From contig NZ_RQYL01000011.1 in the NCBI RefSeq assembly GCF_003860125.1, forward strand, positions 36,954 through 100,953: a stretch of DNA of 64,000 nt, in the 5' to 3' direction. Numbering within the stretch: the stretch's first letter is position 1; every line of letters starts with the position of its first letter. Made by a program: the position numbers and the translations under genes. Below the pieces are notes generated by a model. That model was not told where the DNA came from, made no database searches, and saw nothing but the letters and a program-made list of their open reading frames with translations. Origin of the DNA: Fretibacterium sp. OH1220_COT-178. Lineage in GTDB: Bacteria > Synergistota > Synergistia > Synergistales > Aminobacteriaceae. Positions 8,594 to 17,578 of the stretch are shown here, piece after piece.

Positions 8594-9654
8594 AGCGCCA
8601 GGTTCGTATCGGGCCCCTTTCCGTCGGGGGGGGGGCGCCGGTTCGTGTGGAGAGCATGCTCAAGACGCCCCTCTCGGACCGCGCGGCCTGTCTCGCTCAG
8701 TGCGAGAGCCTCCTGAGGTCGGGATGCGAACTGGCCCGCGTGGCCCTGCCGAGGGCGGAGGATGCGGGTGGCCTGGCATGGCTCCTGCCCCGGACCGAAC
8801 TTCCCCTGATGGCGGACATCCATTTCGATCCCGCCCTGGCCCTGGCCGCGATGGCCGCGGGGTGCCGCAGCATACGGATCAACCCCGGAAACATGCCCCT
8901 GGGGCGGCTGAACGAGATGATCCGGGCCGCGAAGGACGCCGGGGTCGTGATCCGGATCGGCGCCAACGGGGGTTCTCTTTCGGGCCGTCAGCTCGACGAG
9001 GCGGAGGGCGACCGGGCCGCCGCGCTCTTTCTGGCGGTCAGGGAGCAGGCCGAGCTTCTGCTGGAGAACGGCTTCGAGGACATCATCCTCTCGGCAAAGT
9101 CCTCGTCCGTTTCCGAGATGGTGCGGGCCAACGTTCTGATCGCCCGGGCCTTTCCCGGTTTTCCTCTGCACATCGGTCTGACGGAGGCGGGGCCCGGGGA
9201 CGGAGGGATCGTCAAGAGCACGGCCGGGATCTCGGCACTGCTGAGTCAGGGGATCGGAGATACGCTGCGCGTCTCCCTGACCGACGAGCCGGAACGCGAG
9301 GTTCGGGTGGGCTACGAGATCCTGAAGGCGCTCTCCCTGCGTTCCCGGGGCGTCAACCTGATCTCCTGCCCGACCTGCGGCCGCAGGCGCGCGGACGTCA
9401 TGCGCCTCGTGGCGCTCATCGAGCCGATGCTCGAAGGGCTGCCCGACGGGACGAGCGTGGCCGTCATGGGCTGTGAGGTCAACGGCCCCAAGGAGGCGAA
9501 GCACGCCCGGCTGGGGATCGCCGGGACGCCTTCCGGTGCGGTGCTGTTCCGGGAGGGGCGGGTCGTCGGCGAATATGCCTTCGAGGCCCTGCCGGAGGTG
9601 TTGCCGCGCTTTTTCGCGGCGGACGGCAAGGTGGACGGGGGGCAGGATTCCTGA
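8590..9654 (+). CDS. ispG: 4-hydroxy-3-methylbut-2-enyl diphosphate synthase (flavodoxin/ferredoxin)
   Basis: Iron-sulfur enzyme that reduces MEcPP to HMBPP, the penultimate step of the MEP pathway. The 354-residue product shows VRVESMLKTP, MADIHFDP, IRINPGN, RIGANGGSL and the three cluster cysteines in ISCPTCGRR and VMGCEVNGP. In the last motif the usual NGPGEA is NGPKEA, so a conserved glycine is replaced by lysine next to the cluster glutamate; likely tolerated. The ATGA overlap with rseP places it last in the envelope operon. Confidence 0.94.
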   Translation: MKRQVRIGPLSVGGGAPVRVESMLKTPLSDRAACLAQCESLLRSGCELARVALPRAEDAGGLAWLLPRTELPLMADIHFDPALALAAMAAGCRSIRINPGNMPLGRLNEMIRAAKDAGVVIRIGANGGSLSGRQLDEAEGDRAAALFLAVREQAELLLENGFEDIILSAKSSSVSEMVRANVLIARAFPGFPLHIGLTEAGPGDGGIVKSTAGISALLSQGIGDTLRVSLTDEPEREVRVGYEILKALSLRSRGVNLISCPTCGRRRADVMRLVALIEPMLEGLPDGTSVAVMGCEVNGPKEAKHARLGIAGTPSGAVLFREGRVVGEYAFEALPEVLPRFFAADGKVDGGQDS

Positions 9655-9726
9655 GGCGGGCGTTGCCTGTCGTAGGTGCGACTTGCGGCCGCTGTTCGGG
9701 CCGATAGCTTGGAGGAGGGGGTCAAG

Positions 9727-9912
9727 ATGTCTGCAAAGCGAGTCTTCCGGTGTGCGTCCTGTTCGCACGTCTTCGATCAGGAGGAGGGGCACTTGTCGCT
9801 TCGGTGCCCCGAATGCCGGGGCAGGACGCTGATTCTGGTGGAGGGGGCCTCCCTCAAGGGGGCCAAGGGATGCGGCGGGAACTGCGGGGGCTGCTCCTGC
9901 GGCTGCCATTAG
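9727..9912 (+). CDS. Small zinc-ribbon protein with Cys-rich tail
   Basis: A 61-residue protein of unknown function. The N-terminal half is a zinc ribbon with two CxxC pairs (CASC and CPEC). The C-terminal tail is GCGGNCGGCSCGCH, five cysteines and a histidine within 14 residues, a likely second metal site. AGGAGGGGG lies about 6 bases before ATG 9727. It is 72 bases after ispG and 12 bases before the adenosyltransferase-like gene, so it may be co-transcribed with both. A metal-handling or regulatory role is only a guess. Confidence 0.75.
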   Translation: MSAKRVFRCASCSHVFDQEEGHLSLRCPECRGRTLILVEGASLKGAKGCGGNCGGCSCGCH

Positions 9913-9924
9913 GGGGAAACGCCT

Positions 9925-10467
9925 ATGGCAGGACAAAAGCAGGAGCATACGACCCATCTGCTGGGTGCCGCGGTCGTCGGCAAGACGCATCCGCGCATCG
10001 AGCTGCGCGGTCGGCTCGACAGCCTGAATGCTGCGATCATCCGTGTACAGGTGCTGGCCCGCGAGGCGGGGTGCGCCCAGCTGGAAGGGGACCTCGAGGA
10101 GCTCCGGGAAAAGGTGGGGGAACTTCTGGCCTGCGAGGTGCGGGACATCCCCTGTTCCGAGCTCTCGTTGTGGGGGCTGACGGACGAGGAGATCCACGAG
10201 CGGTCGCACTTTCCGGAGCGTTCCTATGGACTGGGGCACATTCTCCCTCACCCGGACATGGGCCGATGGGCCGCGGAGCTCAACGTGCTGCGTACGCTGG
10301 TTCGGGAGGTGGAGCTCTGCGCCTGCCGGGCCTTCGAAACGGATGAGGGGATGGAGCGCCCGGATATCGTCAAAGTGCTGAACCGTCTCAGCAGCGCCCT
10401 CTACATCCTGACCTACCGGTACCTGCCCGAGGGGTACGATCGAACGATCCATTTTGCAAGGAAATAA
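9925..10467 (+). CDS. Cobalamin adenosyltransferase-like protein
   Basis: A 180-residue all-helical protein resembling the PduO/Cob_adeno_trans fold: an early helix RLDSLNAAIIRVQVLAREAG, then GHILPHPDMGRWAAELNVLR with RTLVREVEL, then PDIVKVLNRLSSALYILTYRYL. These correspond to the ATP- and corrin-binding helices of ATP:cob(I)alamin adenosyltransferases. If correct, it would make adenosylcobalamin, consistent with the cobalamin riboswitch 4.7 kb downstream. The N-terminal ATP motif is not canonical, so a non-enzymatic relative is possible. GGGGGAAAC precedes ATG 9925. Confidence 0.6.
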   Translation: MAGQKQEHTTHLLGAAVVGKTHPRIELRGRLDSLNAAIIRVQVLAREAGCAQLEGDLEELREKVGELLACEVRDIPCSELSLWGLTDEEIHERSHFPERSYGLGHILPHPDMGRWAAELNVLRTLVREVELCACRAFETDEGMERPDIVKVLNRLSSALYILTYRYLPEGYDRTIHFARK

Positions 10468-10639
10468 CGGCACCTGGAGGAAACGCACAAAAACCTTTTT
10501 CGTCGAACATGGCGTGTTTTTTCTGGGGGGATGTGTCAATGGCCGGAGAAAAACTCCTCCCCAAATGTGCAGGGAAAAGTCCTCTCCGTGTTTTGACGTT
10601 GACTGGCACGTTGTCTGTTTTTATTGAAACCGCATCTCC

Positions 10640-11154
10640 AGGGGGGCAGGGGCGGGCTTGTGAGCTTTCACGAGCTTCGCCCTTGTTCTCTTTCTTCGCG
10701 TCGTCCGGTTCGGCCTCTGCAGGAAATGCTTCCGCCGCAGTCCGTCTTGTGCATCTGCCGGTTAGGGTTGGCGAAGAGAAAATCCAGTCGACCCTCTCCG
10801 CGGCTGTGAGCATGCGTGCGGCACTTGAACGGCTGATGTCCATCTCTTCGACCTCCTTCAGACCGTCGGTGAAATGGGAGAAGTTGAAGTCGTGATGCTT
10901 TTCCCGGCGGAGGCGGAGCACTTTGAGGCGGATGTGTTCTCCTGTCTCGTGTGTGGGATGTCTGCCTCTGTTCCCGTGAACGATGCCCGTTTTGCCCCGA
11001 TCCAGGTCCTTTTTCCCGAGCCTGAGATCTGCCTCCGACAGAGCTTTGAGGACCCCTCAGCCTCCTGATTGGTCATCATTCTACTGACCGACAGCTCCAA
11101 GACCTCGATGCGTTTGATATCTTTTTGCGACAATGCCGCTCGCTCCCGCTCCAT
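10640..11154 (-). pseudogene. ISNCY-type transposase remnant (N-terminal part, frameshifted)
   Basis: Reading from 11154 downward, one frame gives ALSQKDIKRIEVLELSVS, then MTNQEA and CRRQIS, which match the helix-turn-helix start of ISNCY/IS1202-group transposases. A second frame then continues LRLRREKHHDFNFSHFTDGL and ISRSSAARMLTAA, the next conserved segment of the same family. At least one frameshift joins them, and nothing recognisable of the DDE catalytic core remains downstream (below about 10640). It is therefore a truncated, inactive copy. Family assignment is by pattern only. Confidence 0.6.
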
Positions 11155-11305
11155 GCCGATATTTCGTGCGGGGGGACCTTTTCACTGACCATTTATAGGG
11201 TGGACCGAAAGTTTGATGAAGCCCCAAATCGAAGATTTGCTTTCTCGCTTATGGCGTAGCTGCAATCATCACTGACAACGACAAACTTAACCTTAACAAT
11301 AAAGA

Positions 11306-11333
11306 TTGACAAAAAAAATAAGTATGGCACAAT
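11306..11333 (+). promoter_or_regulatory. Promoter-like pair in AT-rich island
   Basis: TTGACA at 11306-11311, a 16-bp spacer, then CACAAT (4 of 6 matches to the -10 consensus) at 11328-11333. No convincing gene lies just downstream on the plus strand, so it may be an orphan promoter left by the decayed mobile DNA or may drive a short RNA. Confidence 0.35.
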
Positions 11334-11959
11334 TTAGCGACAACGAAGTCATGCGCGGGTTGTTGTGCAAGAAAGGTGAGCACCGTTTGTCCGTTGCAGC
11401 AAAGAAGCGAGGTCAAACTTTTTCTTGGTGTCGGATTCTCCGTGGGATTGGTGCGGCTCGATCCGGCTGCAGCAGTTGATGCGCTGAGGCAAAGACTGAG
11501 CGTGATGTTTCGTTGAATCGAAATCCTCCGTGTCCTTTCCGCTGGAGGTTCAGAGGAAGGGACGGGCTGTACCCCCCTCCATCTTCATCCGGGAGCAAAT
11601 GAATCGTTCCGCTTTGGCTTTTTGTTTTTGGGGTGCCTGGGTACGTGCGTTGTCGAATTTCCTTGCTTGGGCACAGAATCGCAAAAGCGTGATGGTCCGG
11701 TTTTCCCTGAAACTCCTTCCCGTCGTCCTGCCGGGCGTAATGCCTGTATGAAGTCGGCCGCTGGCAGCCGCGAACAGGTCCCCACGAGGACCGGTTTCGC
11801 CTTGTCCTGCCAACATGAGCAGATGGTCGGCCCTTTGGGGTTCGCTGAGTGCTTGCCGGCCTTCCGCTTGTAATGGAGCGTTTGAGCTTCTGCTTTCTCT
11901 TGACCTCGATTCTCCTCTTCTCCTTTGTTATGCGTTTCGCGCTCCACTGCAGGGGGCGT

Positions 11960-12318
11960 CAAGCGTGCGTCGCAACCGTTGTGAATGGAGAAGTTGCACT
12001 TATGGCTGAGCCGGAAACCTGCAGCTCGTCGGCCGACGAGACGGAGCACCTGGGGACAAAGCGGTCGTTTTGACGAGTTCTTTGAGATATCTCCGGCAGG
12101 CCTCCCGCCCGGGAAATCGCTCCTGCGTTCCTGTGAACGCTCCTTTGGGACGGCCTTTGTCGAGTCTCTTTTTGAAGCCATCCATGCCAGCGCTCGTGAT
12201 GCAGGGAACTCCGTTGTCCTGCAGCCAAGCCATGCACGGACTGTTGTTTGCTTTGCCTTTGTTTGGCGGTATGAATACAGAGTCGGTCCAATGTTCGAGG
12301 TCGTCTATGGTGCGGTGT
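11960..12318 (-). pseudogene. Possible IS1595-like transposase remnant
   Basis: Reading downward from 12318, one frame contains RFPGREACRRYLKEL; after a frameshift the next frame continues RQNDRFVPRC. Together these resemble the start of IS1595-family transposases, where an FP..EAC..YL.. helix is followed by a CPRC zinc ribbon (one cysteine is missing here). Further fragments down to about 11400 have no clear motif. The remnant ends just before the adhE ribosome-binding site. The assignment rests on one short region and could be wrong. Confidence 0.4.
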
Positions 12319-12350
12319 CAAAAGAGCTTCATCGTGAAAGGAGAATGGCT

Positions 12351-14969
12351 ATGTCCAAGAAATCAGAGCCTGTAGTTGCGGAATCCGTCAACAGCGTGGA
12401 GGAGTTGCAGGCAAAGATTGCCGCCATGAGGAAGGCGCAGGAGAAATTTGCTTCTTATACGCAGGAGCAGGTCGATCGTATTTTTTTCGAGTCGGCTATG
12501 GCGGCGAACAAGGAACGGATTCCTTTGGCAAAACTCGCGTGCGAGGAGACCGGCATGGGCGTCGTGGAGGACAAGGTGATCAAAAATCACTATGCGGCGG
12601 AGTATATCTATAACGCCTACAAGAGAGTGAAAACGTGTGGCGTCATCGAGCACGATGCGGCTTATGGCGTGAAAAGGATCGCCGAGCCGGTAGGCGTGGT
12701 CGGGGCCGTCGTCCCCACGACGAATCCTACCTCCACGGCGATTTTCAAGTGCCTGATCTGCCTGAAGACGAGAAACGCCATCTTGCTGAGCCCGCACCCC
12801 CGAGCCAAGGCGTGCACCATTGCGGCGGCGAAGATCGTGCTGGAGGCGGCCGTCAAGGCTGGGGCGCCCGAGGGGATCATCGATTGGATTGAAGAGCCCT
12901 CCATCGAATTGTCGAACGAATTGATGCGGTCGGCCGACGTCATTTTGGCGACGGGCGGCCCCGGCATGGTCAGGGCCGCCTACTCGTCGGGCAAGCCGGC
13001 CATTGGCGTGGGGCCCGGAAACGATCCGGTCGTCATGGACAGCTCGTGCGATATCCCCACCGCGGTTTATTCGGTCATCCACTCCAAGACGTTCGACAAT
13101 GGGATGATCTGTTCTTCGGAACAATCGGTAACCGCGATGGCCGATATTTACGACGCCGTGCGGCAGGAATTCGTCAAACGGGGGTGTTACCTGCTTCGGG
13201 ACGACGAACGCGAAAAGGTGGGGAAAATCCTTCTGACCGAGGCGGGGACGGTCTCGCCGAAGATCGTCGGGCAGCCCGCTTGCAAGATAGCTGAAATAGC
13301 GGGGATCAGCGTGCCGGAGGAGACGAAAATTCTGATCGGAGAGGTGACCTCGGTCGACCCGTCGGAGCCGTTTGCCCACGAAAAGCTGTCCCCCGTCCTG
13401 GCGTTGTACAAGGCCGAGAACTTCGACACCGCTTTGGACATGGCGGACAAGCTGGTCAAGGACGGCGGTTACGGCCATACGGCATCCCTCTACATCAACC
13501 CCCTGGAGACCGAGAAGCTGGAACGCTTTGCGAGCCGCATGAAGACCTGCCGGATATTGGTGAATACGCCCTCGTCGCAGGGGGGAATCGGCGATCTCTA
13601 CAACTTCAAGCTCACTCCTTCGCTGACTTTGGGATGCGGTTCCTACGGAGGCAACTCCGTGTCCGAAAACGTGGGGATCAAGCATCTGCTGAACATCAAA
13701 ACGGTTGCCGAAAGGAGAGAAAATATGCTGTGGTTCAGAGCGCCCCAGAAGGTCTATTTCAAAAAGGGATGCCTGCCCGTCGCCCTGGACGAGTTGAAGA
13801 ACGTCTATGGAAAGAAGAAGGCGTTTATCGTCACGGACACCTTTTTGTTCTCGAACGGATATACGAAACCCATAACCGACAAACTGGATCAGCTCGGCAT
13901 CAGCCACGAGTGCTTCTTTGAGGTGACGCCCGATCCCACCATCCAATGTGCAAGGAAGGGAGTGCAGGCCCTGACGGCCTTTGGACCCGACGTCATCATC
14001 GCTCTTGGCGGAGGCTCCTCCATGGACGCCGCCAAGATCATGTGGGTGATGTACGAACATCCGGAATGCAACTTCGAGGACCTGGCGATGGACTTCATGG
14101 ACATACGCAAAAGGGTATACACCTTCCCCGAGATGGGGCTCAAGGCGATGATGGTCGCCATACCGACCTCGTCCGGGACGGGGTCCGAGGTAACGCCGTT
14201 CGCGATCATCACGGATGCGGACACGGGGACGAAATGGCCCATCGCCGATTACGAGCTGTTGCCCAACATGGCGATCATCGATGCCGACAACATGATGAAT
14301 CAGCCCAAAGGGTTGACGAGCGCTTCCGGCATCGACGCGCTGACCCATGCCCTGGAGGCCTACGTCTCCATTATGGCCACGGACTTCACCGACGGCATGG
14401 CCCTGACGGCGACCCGGCTCATCTTCGAGTATCTCCCCAGAGCGTACGAGAAGGGGGCCCAGGACCCCTTTGCGAGGGAAAAAATGGGCAACGCTTCGAC
14501 ACTTGCCGGCATGGCTTTTGCGAATGCTTTTCTGGGCGTCTGCCACTCCATGGCACACAAGTTGGGCGCCTACCATCACCTGCCCCACGGCATAGCCAAC
14601 GCCTTGTTGATCGAACACGTCATGCGCTACAACGCGAACGAGGCACCGGCAAAGATGGGCACGTTCCCCCAATATCCTTATCCCAAGGCCAAGAGCCGGT
14701 ATTGTGAAGTGGCCAGGTTCGTTGGCATCACGGGCGGAAATGAGGACGAGATCTTCGAGAAATTCGTCGGGAGTGTCGCTGCCCTGAAGGAAAAGGTAGG
14801 CATCAAGCGGACCATCAAAGAATACGGTATCGCAGAGGCAGATTTTATGAGAACGCTGGACGATATGGTGGAGAACGCGTTCAACGACCAATGTACCCCC
14901 GCGAACCCGAGATATCCCTTGATGAGCGAGATCAAGGAGCTGTATCTCAAGGCCTTCCATGGATCCTGA
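12351..14969 (+). CDS. adhE: Bifunctional acetaldehyde-CoA / alcohol dehydrogenase
   Basis: Reduces acetyl-CoA to acetaldehyde and then ethanol, regenerating NAD+ in fermentation; the family forms filaments called spirosomes. The 872-residue product has an N-terminal aldehyde dehydrogenase domain (about 1-440) with catalytic Cys in GMICSSEQS, and a C-terminal iron alcohol dehydrogenase domain with GGGSSMDAAK and the metal-binding HALEAY, HSMAHKLGAYHHLPHG region. I prefer ATG 12351 because AAGGAG ends 7 bases upstream; ATG 12345 is too close to it. Its upstream region is transposase debris, so its promoter may derive from, or lie inside, that debris. Confidence 0.95.
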   Translation: MSKKSEPVVAESVNSVEELQAKIAAMRKAQEKFASYTQEQVDRIFFESAMAANKERIPLAKLACEETGMGVVEDKVIKNHYAAEYIYNAYKRVKTCGVIEHDAAYGVKRIAEPVGVVGAVVPTTNPTSTAIFKCLICLKTRNAILLSPHPRAKACTIAAAKIVLEAAVKAGAPEGIIDWIEEPSIELSNELMRSADVILATGGPGMVRAAYSSGKPAIGVGPGNDPVVMDSSCDIPTAVYSVIHSKTFDNGMICSSEQSVTAMADIYDAVRQEFVKRGCYLLRDDEREKVGKILLTEAGTVSPKIVGQPACKIAEIAGISVPEETKILIGEVTSVDPSEPFAHEKLSPVLALYKAENFDTALDMADKLVKDGGYGHTASLYINPLETEKLERFASRMKTCRILVNTPSSQGGIGDLYNFKLTPSLTLGCGSYGGNSVSENVGIKHLLNIKTVAERRENMLWFRAPQKVYFKKGCLPVALDELKNVYGKKKAFIVTDTFLFSNGYTKPITDKLDQLGISHECFFEVTPDPTIQCARKGVQALTAFGPDVIIALGGGSSMDAAKIMWVMYEHPECNFEDLAMDFMDIRKRVYTFPEMGLKAMMVAIPTSSGTGSEVTPFAIITDADTGTKWPIADYELLPNMAIIDADNMMNQPKGLTSASGIDALTHALEAYVSIMATDFTDGMALTATRLIFEYLPRAYEKGAQDPFAREKMGNASTLAGMAFANAFLGVCHSMAHKLGAYHHLPHGIANALLIEHVMRYNANEAPAKMGTFPQYPYPKAKSRYCEVARFVGITGGNEDEIFEKFVGSVAALKEKVGIKRTIKEYGIAEADFMRTLDDMVENAFNDQCTPANPRYPLMSEIKELYLKAFHGS

Positions 14970-15081
14970 GTCCTGAGGCGCACGATTGAAGGGCGCTTGG
15001 AGTGGGAGCTGTGGCCTGTGCGAGAGGGACATTTCTTCTTCCCCGGGAGTCGGCCCGTGACTGTGGAGATGCCGCGCCCGT

Positions 15082-15109
15082 TTGACATTCCCGGTTTTTG
15101 CCGTATAGT
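15082..15109 (+). promoter_or_regulatory. Sigma-70-type promoter of the cobalamin riboswitch transcript
   Basis: TTGACA (15082-15087), 16-bp spacer, TATAGT (15104-15109). Transcription would begin near 15116, just before the riboswitch aptamer. This is one of the cleanest promoters in the window. Confidence 0.75.
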
Positions 15110-15127
15110 TTTCGTGTAGACAAAACA

Positions 15128-15312
15128 GCCTCGGAAGGTGTTCGGGAAGTCCGGTGAGAGACCGGCGCGGACCCGCCACTGTAAGCTCGGAAATACCGGC
15201 CGCACCCACTGGGGGCGTCGTCCTCCCGGGAAGGGGGCCGGAAAAAGGAGCGAGCCAGGAGACCGGCCTTCCGGAGGAGCACACGCCCCCCGCGTGGATT
15301 CGGGCCGGTATG
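15128..15312 (+). promoter_or_regulatory. Cobalamin (B12) riboswitch
   Basis: The leader shows the conserved cobalamin aptamer elements in order: GGAAGTCCGGTGAGAGACCGG, then CGGACCCGCCACTGTAA, and the B12 box AGCCAGGAGACCGGCC at 15253-15268. A GTGG in the following hairpin loop (near 15293) can pair with CCAC of the CGCCACTG loop, as in the family kissing interaction. A strong promoter lies just upstream. The aptamer precedes the acyl-CoA synthetase start by about 140 bases. Binding of a cobalamin normally turns expression off. The spacing allows control of either transcription or translation. Confidence 0.92.
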
Positions 15313-15373
15313 TGGAGTGCGTCTTTCGGCAACCCGTCGTGCGGGGGCCGAAGGCCGTGTCCTCCGTCATTCG

Positions 15374-15399
15374 GGGCCGTCCTCTCGCGAGGGCGGCCC
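15374..15399 (+). promoter_or_regulatory. Hairpin in riboswitch expression platform
   Basis: An 11-bp stem (one G-U pair) with a TCGC loop lies between the aptamer and the acyl-CoA synthetase start. No run of T follows, so it is not a standard intrinsic terminator. A second short hairpin (GCGGT/ACCGC, near 15403-15420) follows. They may form the switching platform, possibly controlling access to GGGAGGA at 15434-15440. Confidence 0.4.
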
Positions 15400-15449
15400 T
15401 TCGCGGTTCTCCGGGACCGCAGTCGAATGGAACGGGAGGATTCACGAAC

Positions 15450-17570
15450 ATGACCGAGTCGAATGCAGCCTTGCTGTCCCACCCTCTGAGAAAGCTCTTC
15501 GCCCCTCAAAGCGTCGCCATCGTCGGCGCCTCGTCCGACCCGGAACGCCTGACGGGACGGACGCTCCGCTATTTGCAGGCCTTCGGCTACCGGGGAGCGA
15601 TACACCCGGTCAACCCGAAGGCCGACGCCGTCGCAGGCCTGCCCGTGCACCGGGACATCGCGGAGATCGAAGGTCCCCTGGATCTCGCGATCCTCAGCGT
15701 CAGGGCCAACCTGATCCCCGGCGTGATGCGGGCCTGTGCCGACAAGCAGGTTCCCTTCGTCCTGATCTACTCCTCGGGTTTTTCCGAGACGGGCAACAAT
15801 GCGCTTCAGGAGGAGGTGTCCGCCATCGCACGCGAGGGGGGCATCCGGGTCCTGGGGCCGAACTGCCAGGGACTGGTGAACCTGGCGGAGGGGATTCCCC
15901 TCACGTTTTCGGGCGCCCTCTACGAGGCGCCGCGCCCGGTAACGGGACACGTTGCGCTCGTGTCCCAGAGCGGAGCGTTCGGGTTCTCGTCCTTCGGCGT
16001 GGGGATGGAGCACGGCGTGCGGTTCCGCTACGTCGTCACCACCGGCAACCAGTCGGACCTCGATGCCGTGGAGTGTGCGGACTACGTGCTGGAGGACCCC
16101 GAGGTGCGCCTGCTGATGCTCTATCTGGAAGGGCTGGAGGACGGGGCGGGCTTCCTGCGCCTGGTGCGGAGGGCCCGCGAACGCGGCATCGCCGTTGCGG
16201 TCCTGAAGGCTGGACGGTCGCCCTCGGCCCGGGAGGCGGCCAAGAGCCATACGGCGGCACTGACGGGGGACGAGCGGGTCTGGTCGGCGGTGTTCTCGCA
16301 GTACGGGGTCATCCCGATGGAGGATATCGACGACATCATCGGCATCGGCCAGGTGCTGGGGGCGGAGAAACGCATGAAGGGCGGCAGCTCCGCGATCCTG
16401 ACCACCTCCGGAGGGGCCGGCATCGTCATGGCCGATTGCCTGAACGACGTGGGGCTCTCCGTCCCGGAGTTCTCGCCTCTGACGAGGACGCGCATCGAGG
16501 CGGCCATTCCGCCCTTCGGGGCGTCCCGCAACCCCGTGGACATGACGGTCCAGATCTCCGAGCAGCCGGAGAACTTCCGCAGCGTCTTCGACGCGGTGCA
16601 GGAGGACGCGGAGCTGGACTCGGTCGTGACGTCCCTGTCGATGATCGTGGGGCGCGCGGGCGACGTCATGACGGACATCATGATCGAGAGCTACGGCCGC
16701 AGCCCGAAGCCCCAGGCGGCCGTCTGGATGATCGACCATCAACATGGAGGCCGCTTCATCGAACGGCTGAAGGGGGCCGGGATCCCCATCTTTCAGAGCT
16801 TCCGTCAGTGCGCCCGCGCCATGAAGGCCCTCAAGCGGTGGGGGACCTTCGAGCCTCCTCTGGCGCCCCGTTTCGACGCGAGCGAGCCGATCCTTCCGGA
16901 CTGGGAGGAGAGCATGACCGAGTACGACGCCAAGGTGTTCCTCTCCCGGTACGGCATTCCCGTGACGCGCGAGCGCCTTTGCCTGAACCTGGAGGAGGCG
17001 TGCGACGCGGCCGAGGAGCTGGGTTTCCCCGTGGCGCTCAAGGGGATGGCGGCCTCCGTGCTGCACAAGACGGAGGCGGGGATCGTGGCACTGGACGTGC
17101 GGTCCTTCGAGGAGCTCCGAAGCGCGCTCAAGACCGTGCGGAGTCATTTGGCGGAGCATGTCGGGGACCGGGGAGTCCAGGGTTTTCTGGTCTCCGAGAT
17201 GGTGCGGGGAGGGTTCGAGTGCATCGTCGGCGTGAAGCGGGATCCCGTGTTCGGGCCGATGATCGCGGTGGGCCTCGGCGGAATCTACGTCGAGGTGCTG
17301 GGCGACGTGTCCCTGAGGCACGGGGCCGTCGACGAGGACGAGGCGCTCGACATGATCCGCCAGATCAAGGGCTACTCGTTCCTCTCCGGGACCCGGGGCA
17401 GCCGGCCGAGGGATATCCGGGCCCTGGCCCGGATCGTCAGCCGGGTCTCGCAGCTGGCGGTCACCGAGACGGGGCTGCTGGAGCTGGACATCAATCCCGT
17501 GTTCGTCCTGGAGGAGGGCAAGGGGGCCGTGGCGGCGGACGCGCTGGTCGTGAAGGCGCAGGAGGCATGA
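15450..17570 (+). CDS. ADP-forming acyl-CoA synthetase (acetate-CoA ligase family)
   Basis: Interconverts acyl-CoA + ADP + Pi with the free acid + CoA + ATP, giving substrate-level ATP from acetyl-CoA or amino-acid derived acyl-CoAs. The 706-residue product is the fused form: CoA-binding domain (about 10-130; AIVGASSDPERLTG), a succinyl-CoA-synthetase-like region with the phospho-accepting histidine at His267 in KSHTAALTG, a second ligase domain, and a C-terminal ATP-grasp (from about 480; ALKGMAASVLHKTEAGIVAL). ATG 15450 has GGGAGGA 9 bases upstream. It lies under a cobalamin riboswitch, an unusual target. The natural acyl substrate is not visible from sequence. Confidence 0.88.
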   Translation: MTESNAALLSHPLRKLFAPQSVAIVGASSDPERLTGRTLRYLQAFGYRGAIHPVNPKADAVAGLPVHRDIAEIEGPLDLAILSVRANLIPGVMRACADKQVPFVLIYSSGFSETGNNALQEEVSAIAREGGIRVLGPNCQGLVNLAEGIPLTFSGALYEAPRPVTGHVALVSQSGAFGFSSFGVGMEHGVRFRYVVTTGNQSDLDAVECADYVLEDPEVRLLMLYLEGLEDGAGFLRLVRRARERGIAVAVLKAGRSPSAREAAKSHTAALTGDERVWSAVFSQYGVIPMEDIDDIIGIGQVLGAEKRMKGGSSAILTTSGGAGIVMADCLNDVGLSVPEFSPLTRTRIEAAIPPFGASRNPVDMTVQISEQPENFRSVFDAVQEDAELDSVVTSLSMIVGRAGDVMTDIMIESYGRSPKPQAAVWMIDHQHGGRFIERLKGAGIPIFQSFRQCARAMKALKRWGTFEPPLAPRFDASEPILPDWEESMTEYDAKVFLSRYGIPVTRERLCLNLEEACDAAEELGFPVALKGMAASVLHKTEAGIVALDVRSFEELRSALKTVRSHLAEHVGDRGVQGFLVSEMVRGGFECIVGVKRDPVFGPMIAVGLGGIYVEVLGDVSLRHGAVDEDEALDMIRQIKGYSFLSGTRGSRPRDIRALARIVSRVSQLAVTETGLLELDINPVFVLEEGKGAVAADALVVKAQEA

Positions 17571-17578
17571 GGCACGAA

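Larger units (their letters stand above)
10468..12350. other. Degenerate stretch without an intact gene
   Basis: About 1.9 kb between the adenosyltransferase-like gene and adhE. Only short, frame-hopping reading frames occur. On the minus strand two pieces resemble transposases (listed separately). An AT-rich patch near 11220-11345 contrasts with the GC-rich surroundings and holds a promoter-like pair. No inverted terminal repeats or target duplications were found by eye. It looks like a decayed insertion zone. Confidence 0.6.

Noticed and set aside
11985..12344. Longer N-terminus for AdhE
   Set aside because: The frame is open upstream, but the added residues do not match AdhE, overlap a transposase remnant, and the ribosome site supports ATG 12351.
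12363..17321. Very long minus-strand open frame (about 1650 codons) opposite adhE and the acyl-CoA synthetase
   Set aside because: It spans two well-recognised plus-strand genes and the riboswitch between them. Long opposite-strand frames are expected in GC-rich DNA; its protein has no motif and a biased His/Arg/Gly/Pro composition.
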